64,000 nucleotides of DNA, from the NCBI RefSeq assembly GCF_009811755.1, contig NZ_BLIV01000011.1, positions 1 through 64,000 on the forward strand. The letters are read 5' to 3'. Below are positions 51,937 to 61,326 of this stretch, in pieces; position 1 is the first letter of the stretch; the number at the start of each line of letters is the position of its first letter. Position numbers and translations under genes: made by a program. The DNA comes from Roseobacter cerasinus (GTDB lineage: Bacteria; Pseudomonadota; Alphaproteobacteria; Rhodobacterales; Rhodobacteraceae). The notes under the pieces are model-generated. The model saw only the letters and a program-made list of their open reading frames with translations. It was not told where the DNA came from and ran no database searches.

Positions 51937-52671
51937 TTAGGGGCACCCGGATCTCACCACATAAGTGTGAATGGAGAACACCACCGTCCCGCTGCGCGGC
52001 ATCCGCACAATGCACTGCCGCTCGGCCCGGTGGTATGGGGCGCTGATCCCATCCTCCCTGTTTTGCGGCGGGTCGAGGACCGAGCGGGGCTGGAACAGCT
52101 CAGGGTCATGGAACGGCAACCCGTTAGACCGCCACAGCGGGCGACCCACCTGCACCCCGTCAAACAGCCGCTGCACACGGCGCGCAAGCGCGTCGTCATA
52201 ATTCTCGACGGCGCCGTGAATGTGGATCAGAGGGCGCCCGGCCTTTTCGCTGAGCAGCCAGCGCGCTGGAAAACACAAGTTAGCCGCGACCAGAACATGC
52301 TCTGCCCCGCGTTTGTCCATCAGGCAGATATCTTCCTGTACCAGCTGCCCGAGAACGACGAGCGGCACATCACTCTCCAAATCAACCACGACCCCATCGG
52401 GGCACCGGCAGTGCCGCCCGTCGATGTGGAACCCCAGCTCCGGCAGCGCCTCCAGCGCCTCAGCCAGCACCTCCGCAGAGACCGCCTCCGCCTCAGGATC
52501 CTGCCAATAGACATCATCCCGCTGCGCCGCGATCAACGCTCGGCGATGGGCCATTTGCGCTTCATACGCCTCGTCGACCCGCAACCAGGGGGCCTGCAGC
52601 GGCTGTATCCCCGGCAGGGCGCGCGCCTGCCGCATCTCGTCGGGAATGGACTTCTGTAAAATCTCAACCAT
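51937..52671 (-). CDS. DUF3445 heme-dependent oxidative N-demethylase-like protein
   Basis: A 244-residue protein. The order PGIQPLQAPWLRVDEAYEAQMAHRRALI, VQEDICLMDK, LVAANLCFPARWLLSEKAGRPLIHIHGAV and the late Arg-rich FHDPELFQPRS to ERQCIVRMPRSG to FSIHTY fits DUF3445. Members bind heme and demethylate small methylamines, usually as part of larger systems. No partner subunits are present here, so it may be a stand-alone version. It is divergent from dddP, 123 bases away. Confidence 0.82.
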   Translation of the reverse strand: MVEILQKSIPDEMRQARALPGIQPLQAPWLRVDEAYEAQMAHRRALIAAQRDDVYWQDPEAEAVSAEVLAEALEALPELGFHIDGRHCRCPDGVVVDLESDVPLVVLGQLVQEDICLMDKRGAEHVLVAANLCFPARWLLSEKAGRPLIHIHGAVENYDDALARRVQRLFDGVQVGRPLWRSNGLPFHDPELFQPRSVLDPPQNREDGISAPYHRAERQCIVRMPRSGTVVFSIHTYVVRSGCP

Positions 52672-52794
52672 GACAAGCCTTTACCCTTCGATCCCGGCCC
52701 TGTCCGCCAGTTACGACCACCGTTGATGTCGCAGACAAACAGTCACGCACTCTGATTCGCGCGCAGTCTGACCCAAGCACAAGGGCGGCCCGCG

Positions 52795-54135
52795 ATGAAC
52801 CAGCATGTCAGCAACACGCGCAAGATCGATCCCCATCGTGGCGCGGTCTTGGGCGATGGCACGGCAAACGATCAGAATCGCATCGAGATCGGACCAACTC
52901 AGCTGGCCTTTGCGGAGTGGGAGGCCGCTGGGCTCGCCCTTCCCGATCTTCCAGCCATGCGGGCTTACCGCCATGCACGGCTGACCCAGCGTATCGTTGA
53001 CCGTGGCTATGCAGGGCTGCTGATGACCGACCCTCTGAACATCCGCTACGCCACGGATTCGACCAACATGCAGCTTTGGAACACGCATAACCCGTTCCGC
53101 GCCGTACTGCTTTGCGCAGACGGCTACATGGTGATCTGGGATTACAAGAACGCACCCTTCCTGTCACAGTTTAACCCCCTCGTGCGCGAACAGCGCGCGG
53201 GCGCTGATCTGTTCTATTTCAGCCGTGGTGACAGGGTGGGCCGTCAAGCGGATGTCTTCGCCAAAGAGGTGCGTGATTTGCTGGACACACATGCTCCCGG
53301 AGAGCGACGCCTGGCCGTGGACAAGATCATGCTGCACGGGCTGCGCAGCCTGGAAGCGCAGGGCTATGCCATCATGGACGGTGAAGAGGTCACCGAAAAG
53401 GCACGTTCGGTCAAAGGCCCTGACGAAATCCTTGCCATGCGGTGCGCCGTACACGCGTGCGAACAGGCGGTGCACACCATGGAAGACTTTGCCCGCACAC
53501 ATGTGGGAGACGGCAAGACCTGCGAGGACGACATCTGGGCGGTGCTGCATGCCGAGAACATCAAGCGCGGCGGCGAATGGATCGAAACGCGGCTGCTGAC
53601 ATCGGGGCCGCGCACCAACCCCTGGTTTCAGGAATGTGGCGCGCGGATCTGTCAGCGCAATGAAATCATCGCCTTCGACACGGATCTGGTGGGCACCTAT
53701 GGCATCTGCACCGATATCTCACGCACCTGGTGGATCGGCGAGGCGCCTCCGCGCCCTGACATGATCTACGCCATGCAGCACAGCATCGAACACATCCAGT
53801 GCAACATGGAGCTGTTGCGGCCCGGCGTGACCATCCCGGAGCTGACGGCTGCGAGCCACCGTTTGGACGACTGCTACCAAAGACAGAAATACAGCTGCCT
53901 CATGCATGGCGTAGGCCTATGCGATGAATGGCCCTTGATCGCCTATCCGGATCAGGCGGTCCCCGGCGACTGTGACTATGCGCTTGAGCCGGGCATGACC
54001 CTCTGTGTTGAAGTGCTGTGCGGTGAGGTGGGCGGTGACTTTTCGATCAAGCTGGAGGATCAGGTTTTGATCACCGAAGACGGCTATGAGAACCTGACGC
54101 GCTACCCCTTTGATGCCGCACTGCAAGGCGCCTGA
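52795..54135 (+). CDS. dddP: Dimethylsulfoniopropionate lyase DddP
   Basis: A 446-residue M24-fold (creatinase-like) enzyme that cleaves DMSP to dimethyl sulfide and acrylate. The metal ligands reported for roseobacter DddP are all at the same numbers: Asp295 and Asp297 (FDTDLVG), Asp307 (CTDISR), His371 (LMHGVG), Glu406 (CVEVLCG) and Glu421 (KLEDQVL). The N-terminus (NTRKIDPHRGAVLGDGT) and length also match. It is cytoplasmic. Its presence indicates a marine algal-associated lifestyle. The upstream 123-base gap to the divergent DUF3445 gene should hold its promoter. Confidence 0.97.
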   Translation: MNQHVSNTRKIDPHRGAVLGDGTANDQNRIEIGPTQLAFAEWEAAGLALPDLPAMRAYRHARLTQRIVDRGYAGLLMTDPLNIRYATDSTNMQLWNTHNPFRAVLLCADGYMVIWDYKNAPFLSQFNPLVREQRAGADLFYFSRGDRVGRQADVFAKEVRDLLDTHAPGERRLAVDKIMLHGLRSLEAQGYAIMDGEEVTEKARSVKGPDEILAMRCAVHACEQAVHTMEDFARTHVGDGKTCEDDIWAVLHAENIKRGGEWIETRLLTSGPRTNPWFQECGARICQRNEIIAFDTDLVGTYGICTDISRTWWIGEAPPRPDMIYAMQHSIEHIQCNMELLRPGVTIPELTAASHRLDDCYQRQKYSCLMHGVGLCDEWPLIAYPDQAVPGDCDYALEPGMTLCVEVLCGEVGGDFSIKLEDQVLITEDGYENLTRYPFDAALQGA

Positions 54136-54275
54136 AACCATGCACCCGCGACGCCCGATCACTTGTTTTGTGGAGAAGTCACATCGCCGATGCCAAGCGG
54201 CGACCCAAAACCGTGTTACAGCTGATGCTTAGATGCCGGTGCGGTATCGGCCATCTGTGAACCGCAGTTGAGCTG

Positions 54276-55898
54276 TCACTCCAGCACTTTATCTTCGGGC
54301 CAGCGAATACTCTGATTGAGCAAAATGCGCGCGGTCTGGTCAGGCTGGATATTCAGATCCCACTTCAACACCCCCCTCATGCCCTCATACCTTTGCTCAG
54401 CAGACTCCGGGTCTGCAGTGAATGTGATCACCAGATCTTCCTGCTCGCTGTAAGGAACCTGGCCAATCAGCTCCAATGCATATGATTTCTGGCCAAGATT
54501 GGTCACAATGATCCGTGTTTCTTCGGCCCGCAGGTTTGAGCGGCTGATCAAACCGGTATCGCCATCAGTTCGATCAAGCACCTGTCGTTCCAGTCGCAGG
54601 TCTTCAATGGCCCCGAACGCCAGAACACCCTCGTCTCCGGCCGGAATTTCCGGCATCTCCGCCACTCCGACCAATTCATTGTCAACCGAGAAGAAGGTAT
54701 TTCCTGATCGGAAGATGGGCTCGTCAGACCTGTTCGTGAACCGAGCCATGAGATACGCCGTTTCGTCTGCGAGAGGAACCGCACGGGCAAACACCTCTGC
54801 GGGAAATGCGATCGTATCCAGGGAAATCCGAACCGCATCCACATCTTTTGCCACCGTGACGGGCGCAGGTACATCATAGGTCACACCGGGGCCATCATAG
54901 ATTGCCGCTGCGGTTTCTACCTCCTCCACAACAACCGGAGCCTCCACAAATTGCTCTTGGAGCTGCCTGGAGCTGCTGTGCAACGGCTTGGCAGTAGGTG
55001 TTGGGTCGACGGCCCTGAGCTTTCGAGGAAAGACGTCATAAGGCATCAACCTTTCCGATACCGACAAGGTCGACAGACTCATCTCAACATTTGTCCAATC
55101 TTCGCCGCTGTATTGCTCAACAGCGGCACCGCGCCGGACGCTGACCTGTGCCGGTTGTGCTGTGGACAGGGAAACATCGTAGAGCGGCTCCCAGTTGGCG
55201 GGCACGAAGTAAGAGACGGAAAGCTCCGCAGTTGTCGCGGTTTCCGTCGACAGCGTGAGTTCAGCTTGAAAGCGATCTTCCTCCGCCGTCAGTAAGACGG
55301 CCAAGGCCTCATCCGCGTTTTTGACGGCGTCTTCCAGGTCTTCGCGTCTCTCACGCATGCCGCGCACGGCCTTTTCTGCATCCAGTATCTGCTGTCGTGC
55401 GCGTCGGGTCTGTTCTCCGACCATAACCGCAATCTCATGCAGGTTGCCCGCGTCCGAGGACAGTCCTTCATTCTTCGCCAATGTTCTGAGAAAATCTATC
55501 TGCATGGTCGCAGCTTCCGCAGCTGACATCACACGGGCCTCGTCATCCATGTGATTGGCCAGCGCGGCTTCGGCGCTTTGCAACTGCGCCCGCGCGGCGA
55601 CAATGTCTTCTGTCTCCGCGTCAACGAGGGGCGGCAACGCATCTTTCCGCACCGAGACCGGCCCCAAGATCGCGTTCGTCACTGCAATTTGCGGAACCTG
55701 GTATTCGAGTTCGGGAGGCAGGTCCGGCAAAACGATACTGTGGCGACCGGCTGGCAGCTCCAAGGTCAGCTTGCGCGTCACCTTGGCGCCTCCAATATAG
55801 ACAATAGCGGAGCTTGGCGCGCTGGTGACAATGAAGGTTTCGCAGAACGCCGGCGAGGCGACACACAGCAAGGAGAACCAAAGCAGTCTGATTTTCAT
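54276..55898 (-). CDS. MuiA-like DUF4140/DUF4139 protein
   Basis: A 540-residue exported protein with a signal peptide (residues 1-19, PAFCET). DUF4140 (about 20-115) contains SSAIVYIGGAKVTRKLTLELPAGRHSIVLPDLP. A coiled coil follows (about 70-225, many Glu/Ala/Arg heptads), then DUF4139 with VSYFVPANWEPLYDVSLS, VEQYSGEDWTNVEMSLSTL and the C-terminal GVLKWDLNIQPDQTARI. The family includes the mucoidy inhibitor A; its molecular role is unknown. It is monocistronic. Confidence 0.87.
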   Translation of the reverse strand: MKIRLLWFSLLCVASPAFCETFIVTSAPSSAIVYIGGAKVTRKLTLELPAGRHSIVLPDLPPELEYQVPQIAVTNAILGPVSVRKDALPPLVDAETEDIVAARAQLQSAEAALANHMDDEARVMSAAEAATMQIDFLRTLAKNEGLSSDAGNLHEIAVMVGEQTRRARQQILDAEKAVRGMRERREDLEDAVKNADEALAVLLTAEEDRFQAELTLSTETATTAELSVSYFVPANWEPLYDVSLSTAQPAQVSVRRGAAVEQYSGEDWTNVEMSLSTLSVSERLMPYDVFPRKLRAVDPTPTAKPLHSSSRQLQEQFVEAPVVVEEVETAAAIYDGPGVTYDVPAPVTVAKDVDAVRISLDTIAFPAEVFARAVPLADETAYLMARFTNRSDEPIFRSGNTFFSVDNELVGVAEMPEIPAGDEGVLAFGAIEDLRLERQVLDRTDGDTGLISRSNLRAEETRIIVTNLGQKSYALELIGQVPYSEQEDLVITFTADPESAEQRYEGMRGVLKWDLNIQPDQTARILLNQSIRWPEDKVLE

Positions 55899-56041
55899 GA
55901 CGGCCCAACTTTCTTAGTCCAGATATGGAGATGGTGCCGCCGTCTGGCCGCAATTGAAAGCGTTGTCTTGTCCCATCATGCGCTGAAACCCCTGCTTTGC
56001 CATTCCGGGACCCAGCTTGTCTCGCGCCCCTAGCCGCTGGA

Positions 56042-56845
56042 TCACGACTTCGGTAACGGGAAGATCTGCAATTGATCCAGCACGTGGCGCGTCAATCTCT
56101 GACGCTCCGGCGCGGCATCAAACCCCGACAGATCCATGTTCACCGCAAAGACATGTATCTCGTCTCCCCGGACCACCCAACCGACATACCAACCCAGATC
56201 ATCCTGCCCCCGGCGAAGATTGTAACCGCTCTTGGCATAGAGCGTCGCTGTGTCCTGCACCTCTGCCCTCATGATCTCTCGGGCCTCTGCATAGGTGCGG
56301 CGTGACAGCGGCAGCTCCTCGCGCGCCAACTGCGCCAGAAACCCGATCTGCTCCTCTGCGCTGATCGCCAGTGGTCCCCGCAGCCAATAGGTCTGAAGGT
56401 CCTCTGCCCCGCCCACATCAGCATTGCCGTAGTTAAAGCGGGTCAACCAGTCCGACATCACCGCGCCACCCAGACCCTGCGCAATCTCCTGATAGACCCA
56501 GACGGCGGAGCGCTGAAACGCCTGCGGCAGCGCCTGATCCTGGTTCCAGGAGTCCAGGAACCGCGCCTTGCCGTCCCATTTAAAGATGGTCTGCGGCGTG
56601 GCATAGCCGGTTTCCAGGGCGATCAGCGTATGCGGAATTTTCGAGGTGGATGCTGGCTGAAACCGCTCTTCGGCCCGGGCGAAGTTGCTGCTCCAGACCT
56701 GCCCGTCCGACAGCCGCTGCACAACCACCGCCGTTGTGGCGTTCTCAATCCCCGCATCGGCGACATAGTCTGAAATATCAATAGGTTGCGCCATGGCCCC
56801 TCCGGCCAGAACCACGCAGGCCACGATCCATCTCACTAGGCTCAT
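56042..56845 (-). CDS. Class D (OXA-type) beta-lactamase
   Basis: A 267-residue periplasmic serine beta-lactamase with a signal peptide (residues 1-19, GAMAQP). Class D motifs are in order: STSK with Ser66 and the carbamylated Lys69, SAV at 113-115, YGN at 139-141, Trp154 and KSG at 205-207. Length is typical. All catalytic residues are present, so activity against penicillins is likely; the spectrum cannot be inferred. It appears chromosomal, with no integron or insertion element nearby, suggesting an intrinsic gene. Confidence 0.92.
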   Translation of the reverse strand: MSLVRWIVACVVLAGGAMAQPIDISDYVADAGIENATTAVVVQRLSDGQVWSSNFARAEERFQPASTSKIPHTLIALETGYATPQTIFKWDGKARFLDSWNQDQALPQAFQRSAVWVYQEIAQGLGGAVMSDWLTRFNYGNADVGGAEDLQTYWLRGPLAISAEEQIGFLAQLAREELPLSRRTYAEAREIMRAEVQDTATLYAKSGYNLRRGQDDLGWYVGWVVRGDEIHVFAVNMDLSGFDAAPERQRLTRHVLDQLQIFPLPKS

Positions 56846-57105
56846 TCGATCTTTTCTCCTGTTGATCTCTGCTCATTGGCCCGACGTCTACGCTGGCAGC
56901 GGACGACTCAAAAGCACATTTGGCGCGCGCCAAACCGGACCCGGCGCGTTTTTGCTGATCTCCAAGGGCGCACCCCGTCCCGGCAGATCGCGCGCAATCT
57001 CATCAACACAGGACAGCAAGCCGTCACCTCCCCGTGATCCCCCTGTCACACCTCTTGCATGGCGCGCACGCCCGTCCCACTCTGAAAGCACAAAGGAGCG
57101 CTGCC

Positions 57106-58341
57106 ATGCCCACAGAACGGATCACCTTTCCCGGCCACGATGGCTCGGAGCTTGCTGCACGGCTGGATTTGCCGGACGGCCCACATCTGGCGACGGCGCT
57201 CTTTGCCCATTGCTTCACCTGCGGCAAGGACATCCCGGCGGCCCGGCGGATCGCAGCGCGGCTCTCCTCCATGGGGATCGCGGTCCTACGCTTTGACTTT
57301 ACCGGGCTCGGCCACTCTCGTGGCGAATTTGCCAACACCACCTTCACCTCGAATGTAGATGATCTGATTGCGGCCAGCCGCTATCTGAACGGGCGTGGTA
57401 TGGCCCCGGCTCTTCTCATCGGTCACTCTCTGGGCGGGGCTGCTGTTCTCAAAGCAGGCGCCAAATTGGAGACAATCAAAGCCGTGGCAACGCTTGGAGC
57501 TCCCTCTGACCCCGGCCATGTCACCCACAACTTTGCGGATGCGTTGCCGGAGATTGAGGCGCATGGCAGTGCCGAATTGTCGCTGGGCGGGCGTCCTTTC
57601 CGCATCGGGCGAGGGTTTGTTGAGGATGTCGCACACAACGAGCTGACCCCGGCCATCGCCACACTCAACGCGGCCCTGCTTGTGATGCATGCACCGCGTG
57701 ACGAAATTGTCTCCATCGACAATGCAGGCGATATCTTCCAGACCGCAAAGCATCCCAAGAGCTTCGTCACCCTTGACAGCGCCGATCACCTGATCACCCG
57801 CCCAGAAGACGCCGACTACGCCGCTGATGTGATTGCCACCTGGGCGCGCCGGTACATCACGCTGTGCCCCCCGGCCCCGCCCCCTGGGGCCCCGGAGGGC
57901 GTCTTGCGCGTGTCAGAAGCGGACCCGGATGGGTATCTCACCGACATCACCTCCTCCGATGGCCACCACCTGCTCGCGGATGAGCCACTGGCTTATGGCG
58001 GCACCAATAGAGGGCTCAGCCCCTACGGCTTTCTCTCTGCCGGGCTGGGCGCCTGTACCTCCATGACCTTGCGCATGTACGCCCGCCGCAAGGGCTGGCC
58101 GCTGACCCATGTATCGGTCGATGTCAGCCACAACAAGGTCCATGCGCAGGATGCAGAAACAGCCGTCGGCGAGCAGATCGACACCTGGAAACGGCGGATC
58201 ACACTAACAGGTCAGCTTGACGCCGCGCAACGCGCCCGCCTCTTGGAGATCGCCGATAAGTGCCCTGTCCACCGCACATTGGAACGCAGCTCCACCGTGA
58301 TCACCGAACTGGTCGAAGACACGGCCTCCGAACCGGTGTAA
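57106..58341 (+). CDS. Alpha/beta hydrolase-OsmC fusion protein
   Basis: A 411-residue two-domain protein. Residues 1-~255 are an alpha/beta hydrolase with Ser108 (GHSLGG), Asp199 (APRDEIV) and His228 (SADHLI). Residues ~270-405 are an OsmC domain with the peroxidatic cysteines Cys317 (GACTSMT) and Cys386 ([10 protein letters not shown]). AAAGGAG precedes ATG 57106. The fusion is a known architecture; it may couple hydrolysis of a peroxidised lipid or ester with peroxide reduction. Both active sites look intact. Confidence 0.92.
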   Translation: MPTERITFPGHDGSELAARLDLPDGPHLATALFAHCFTCGKDIPAARRIAARLSSMGIAVLRFDFTGLGHSRGEFANTTFTSNVDDLIAASRYLNGRGMAPALLIGHSLGGAAVLKAGAKLETIKAVATLGAPSDPGHVTHNFADALPEIEAHGSAELSLGGRPFRIGRGFVEDVAHNELTPAIATLNAALLVMHAPRDEIVSIDNAGDIFQTAKHPKSFVTLDSADHLITRPEDADYAADVIATWARRYITLCPPAPPPGAPEGVLRVSEADPDGYLTDITSSDGHHLLADEPLAYGGTNRGLSPYGFLSAGLGACTSMTLRMYARRKGWPLTHVSVDVSHNKVHAQDAETAVGEQIDTWKRRITLTGQLDAAQRARLLEIADKCPVHRTLERSSTVITELVEDTASEPV

Positions 58342-58399
58342 ACCAAAGCCCCGTCTGCTGCGGGGGCTCAGGGCGCCACGAACGCCCCTAGAAAAGAAT

Positions 58400-58426
58400 G
58401 AGGCGCGGCCCACAGGGCCGCGCCTC
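58400..58426. terminator. Bidirectional terminator between the OsmC fusion and bioY
   Basis: GAGGCGCGGCCC-ACA-GGGCCGCGCCTC is a perfect 12-bp stem. The minus-strand side is followed by T-rich ATTCTTTTCT, suiting bioY; the plus side by ACATTTT. Two smaller GC stems lie at 58347-58392. Confidence 0.82.
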
Positions 58427-58451
58427 ACATTTTAACTGATTTGGTAGAATC

Positions 58452-59057
58452 TTAGCCGCGCGCGCCGCCCACCAGCTTCCAGATCGCGGGCAGGATCAGC
58501 GCCGCCAACGCCAGCTTCACCGCATCTCCCAGCAGAAAGGGGGTCAGACCCCATTCCAGGATCGGCTTGTCCCAACCATAAAGCTGACCCAGCCACAAAA
58601 GGCCCGGCACATAGAGCAGAATGTTACCCAGCAGCATCGCCACAGCCATCCACAGCATTGACCGGTCCCAGCCGCGTTGCGCCAGCGCCCCCAACAGCAC
58701 TGTGGCCATGACATAGCCAACAAGATAGCCGCCGGTGCCGCCCATCATGTATTCAATCCCATTCAGATCAGCGGTCGAGCTTTGAAACACATCAAATCCC
58801 AGCGCGCCGATGATCATATAGCCCAGGATCGTCGCCAGCCCGAGCCGCGCGCCATAGGCCGCGCCAATGGTCAGCACCGCAAAGGTCCCGAGGTTCATCA
58901 GCACGGGCGAGCCCGGTACGGGCACTTTGATATTCGCCGCAACAGTGAGCAGAGTGATGCCCAGCACCACCAAAACGGCCTGCTTGATACGCCGCGCGGT
59001 CCCGGCTTGCGGGCCGAAATGATCTGCCAGAACGGCGTGGGAGGCAGTCAGTTGCAT
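58452..59057 (-). CDS. bioY: Biotin transporter BioY
   Basis: A 201-residue membrane protein with about six helices. The family pattern is clear: IKVPVPGSPVLMNLGTFAVLTIGAAYGARLG, FQSSTADLNGIEYMMGGTGGYLVGYV and GDAVKLALAALILPAIW. It is the S-component of biotin uptake, working alone or with an ECF module; bioM and bioN are not adjacent. CAGGAGACC precedes the ATG. Length is normal. Confidence 0.94.
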   Translation of the reverse strand: MQLTASHAVLADHFGPQAGTARRIKQAVLVVLGITLLTVAANIKVPVPGSPVLMNLGTFAVLTIGAAYGARLGLATILGYMIIGALGFDVFQSSTADLNGIEYMMGGTGGYLVGYVMATVLLGALAQRGWDRSMLWMAVAMLLGNILLYVPGLLWLGQLYGWDKPILEWGLTPFLLGDAVKLALAALILPAIWKLVGGARG

Positions 59058-59130
59058 AAGGCTCGGTCTCCTGTTGGAAAGTTTGACCCTTCAATGCCGC
59101 AGCCCTTCCGGCGGTGCAAGCCCTGTTGCG

Positions 59131-59565
59131 CTAACAGCGCTCATATTGGCTGGACATCTCATAGTCCTTTCGCGGCCCGCGAACGGTCCAAGCTGTCGAA
59201 AACGCAGGCCAGTCCGCAAAATCATACCGCACAGAGTATGTATCCGGATCGCACCAGTGCTCGGCATTGCCTCCCCGCGCAGGTACCTGATGAAAAAACC
59301 GGCCATCGTCAAAATAGACACAAAGCCCCTCGCGCCAGAGATATTTGCGCTCCGCCTGCATGGGTTGACTGCCCGGCATCTGCAAAAGACCTGTTTCATG
59401 ATAGATGAGCTCCTGTGCCTCCGGCTGCCAGACCGCGTGCCCGGCAAACTCCGCCTGGGCTCCGCCCGTATGCCGGATCTGCCGCGTGAGTCGCCAGCGC
59501 CCTATGAAGTCCCCCAGCGTCCGACCGGGTTGGTTCACCGGCCCCTGTTCCACACTGTCTCTCAT
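59131..59565 (-). CDS. DUF6314 family protein
   Basis: A 144-residue protein with a calycin-like beta-rich pattern: GRTLGDFIGRWRLTRQIRHTGGAQAEFAGHAVW, ELIYHETGLL, RKYLWREGLCVYFDDGRFFHQVP and HWCDPDTYSVRYDFADWPAFSTAWTVRGPRKDYEM. It matches DUF6314, a small alphaproteobacterial family probably binding a ligand in a barrel. The function is unknown. It is divergent from purB. Confidence 0.82.
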   Translation of the reverse strand: MRDSVEQGPVNQPGRTLGDFIGRWRLTRQIRHTGGAQAEFAGHAVWQPEAQELIYHETGLLQMPGSQPMQAERKYLWREGLCVYFDDGRFFHQVPARGGNAEHWCDPDTYSVRYDFADWPAFSTAWTVRGPRKDYEMSSQYERC

Positions 59566-59670
59566 TCAACGCTCCGCCCTGCCCGATTTCGCTGGCACGC
59601 TGCCTTGTGGCTCTACCCCGCGCAGTTTATGAGCGCAGCCAAGCCGACACAAACGCGAAAAGGTGCGCTG

Positions 59671-60975
59671 ATGATCCCCCGCTACTCCCGCCCCGACATG
59701 GTTGCCATCTGGTCCCCAGAAATGAAATTCCGCATTTGGTTCGAGATCGAGGCCCATGCCTGTGACGCGATGGCAGACCTTGGCGTCATCCCGCGCGAAA
59801 ACGCCGAAGCGGTCTGGAAAGCCAAGGATGTAGAGTTCGACGTGGCCCGCATCGATGAAATCGAAGCCGTTACCAAGCATGATGTCATCGCTTTTCTGAC
59901 GCATCTGGCCGAACATGTGGGCAGCGATGAAGCACGATTTGTACACCAAGGCATGACCTCTTCGGACGTGCTCGACACCTGTTTCAACGTGCAGCTCACC
60001 CGCGCCGCCGACATCCTGATAGACGACACCAAGGCCCTGCTCGCCGCCCTGAAACGCCGCGCCTACGAGCACAAGGACACCGTGCGCATCGGGCGCAGCC
60101 ACGGCATCCACGCCGAACCCACCACCATGGGCCTGACCTTCGCACGCTTCTATGCGGAAATGGACCGCAACCTGAACCGCCTCGAAAAGGCCCGCTACGA
60201 GATCGCTACCGGTGCCATCTCGGGCGCAGTCGGCACCTTCGCCAACATTGACCCAGCAGTGGAAGACCACGTCTGCAAACAGATGGGGCTGGAACCCGAG
60301 CCGATCTCGACCCAGGTCATCCCGCGCGACCGCCACGCTGCCTTCTTTGCCGCGCTCGGCGTCGTGGCCAGTTCCATCGAGAACATCGCCACTGAAATAC
60401 GCCACATGCAGCGCACCGAAGTGCTGGAAGGGGCGGAGTTCTTCTCCATGGGGCAAAAGGGCTCTTCGGCCATGCCGCACAAGAAGAACCCGGTGCTGAC
60501 CGAAAACCTCACCGGCCTCGCGCGCATGGTCCGCTCCGCCGTTGTGCCCGCGATGGAAAACGTGGCGCTCTGGCACGAACGCGACATCTCGCACAGCTCT
60601 GTCGAGCGGATGGTCGGGCCAGACACCACCATCACGCTCGATTTCGCGCTGGCACGGCTCACCGGCGTGATCGACAAGATGCTGATCTTCCCCGACAACA
60701 TGCTGGAGAATATGAACAAATTCCCCGGTCTGGTGATGAGCCAACGCGTGTTGCTCGCCCTCACCCAGGCCGGTGTCAGCCGCGAGGATGCCTATACCTT
60801 CGTGCAGCGCAATGCGCTCAAAGTGTGGGAGCATCGCACGGATTTCAAAGAAGAATTGCTCGCCGATCCGGATGTGACAGCTGCCCTCAGCCCGGCCGAA
60901 ATCGAAGAGAAATTCGACCTCGGCTATCACACCAAACACGTCGATACGATCTTTGCGCGGGTGTTCAAGGACTAG
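59671..60975 (+). CDS. purB: Adenylosuccinate lyase
   Basis: A 434-residue enzyme of the fumarase/aspartase superfamily acting twice in purine synthesis (SAICAR to AICAR; adenylosuccinate to AMP). The signature loop GSSAMPHKKNP carries the catalytic serine, with TSSDVLDT and GRSHGIHAEP near the N-terminus. The ATG at 59671 (IPRYSRPDMVAIWSPE) is the conserved start; the frame extends far upstream without a ribosome site. It is cytoplasmic and full length. Confidence 0.97.
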   Translation: MIPRYSRPDMVAIWSPEMKFRIWFEIEAHACDAMADLGVIPRENAEAVWKAKDVEFDVARIDEIEAVTKHDVIAFLTHLAEHVGSDEARFVHQGMTSSDVLDTCFNVQLTRAADILIDDTKALLAALKRRAYEHKDTVRIGRSHGIHAEPTTMGLTFARFYAEMDRNLNRLEKARYEIATGAISGAVGTFANIDPAVEDHVCKQMGLEPEPISTQVIPRDRHAAFFAALGVVASSIENIATEIRHMQRTEVLEGAEFFSMGQKGSSAMPHKKNPVLTENLTGLARMVRSAVVPAMENVALWHERDISHSSVERMVGPDTTITLDFALARLTGVIDKMLIFPDNMLENMNKFPGLVMSQRVLLALTQAGVSREDAYTFVQRNALKVWEHRTDFKEELLADPDVTAALSPAEIEEKFDLGYHTKHVDTIFARVFKD

Positions 60976-61071
60976 GCAACAGCCCCAAGCGGGCCTGCGA
61001 CCGGGGTGCTTTTTGTTGACCAAGGGTCAAGCCCTGCTACCTTTGAATGCATCGCAAAAAGGAGACCCGCA

Positions 61072-61233
61072 ATGACGATCAAGACTTTGGCCGCTGCGGT
61101 GGCCCTCACCTTTGTCCCGGCGCTGGCATTCGCCGCTGGCTGCAACTACGGCAAGCAGGAAGTGACCATGTCCTGCGCCGCCGGCACCGTCTACGACAGT
61201 ACGACGAACAGCTGCATCGCCACGACAACCTGA
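61072..61233 (+). CDS. Small exported cysteine-containing protein
   Basis: A 53-residue protein with a signal peptide (about 1-21, LAFAAG). The mature 32 residues contain three cysteines in AGCNYGKQEVTMSCAAGTVYDSTTNSC, a pattern like a mini chitin-binding or disulfide-knot motif common downstream of purB in Rhodobacteraceae. AAAAAGGAGACC is a strong ribosome site. The function is unknown. The next gene (61327) also has a CEGAKVYDKKTKTC motif. Confidence 0.75.
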   Translation: MTIKTLAAAVALTFVPALAFAAGCNYGKQEVTMSCAAGTVYDSTTNSCIATTT

Positions 61234-61239
61234 AAAAAC

Positions 61240-61269
61240 TTATGCGATCACAGGCTCGTGATCGCATAA
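61240..61269. terminator. Hairpin terminator after the small exported protein gene
   Basis: TTATGCGATCAC, a 6-base loop and GTGATCGCATAA pair perfectly (12 bp). An A-run precedes it on the plus strand and AA follows. It probably ends the purB-side transcript. Confidence 0.6.
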
Positions 61270-61326
61270 AAGCATCGGCTGCCCCGTAACCCTCGTATTA
61301 AGTATGTTATGAAGTAAGGAGCATCC

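Noticed and set aside
59566-61023. A 485-codon open frame antisense to purB
   Set aside because: Shadow of purB; no protein family features, and purB is complete.
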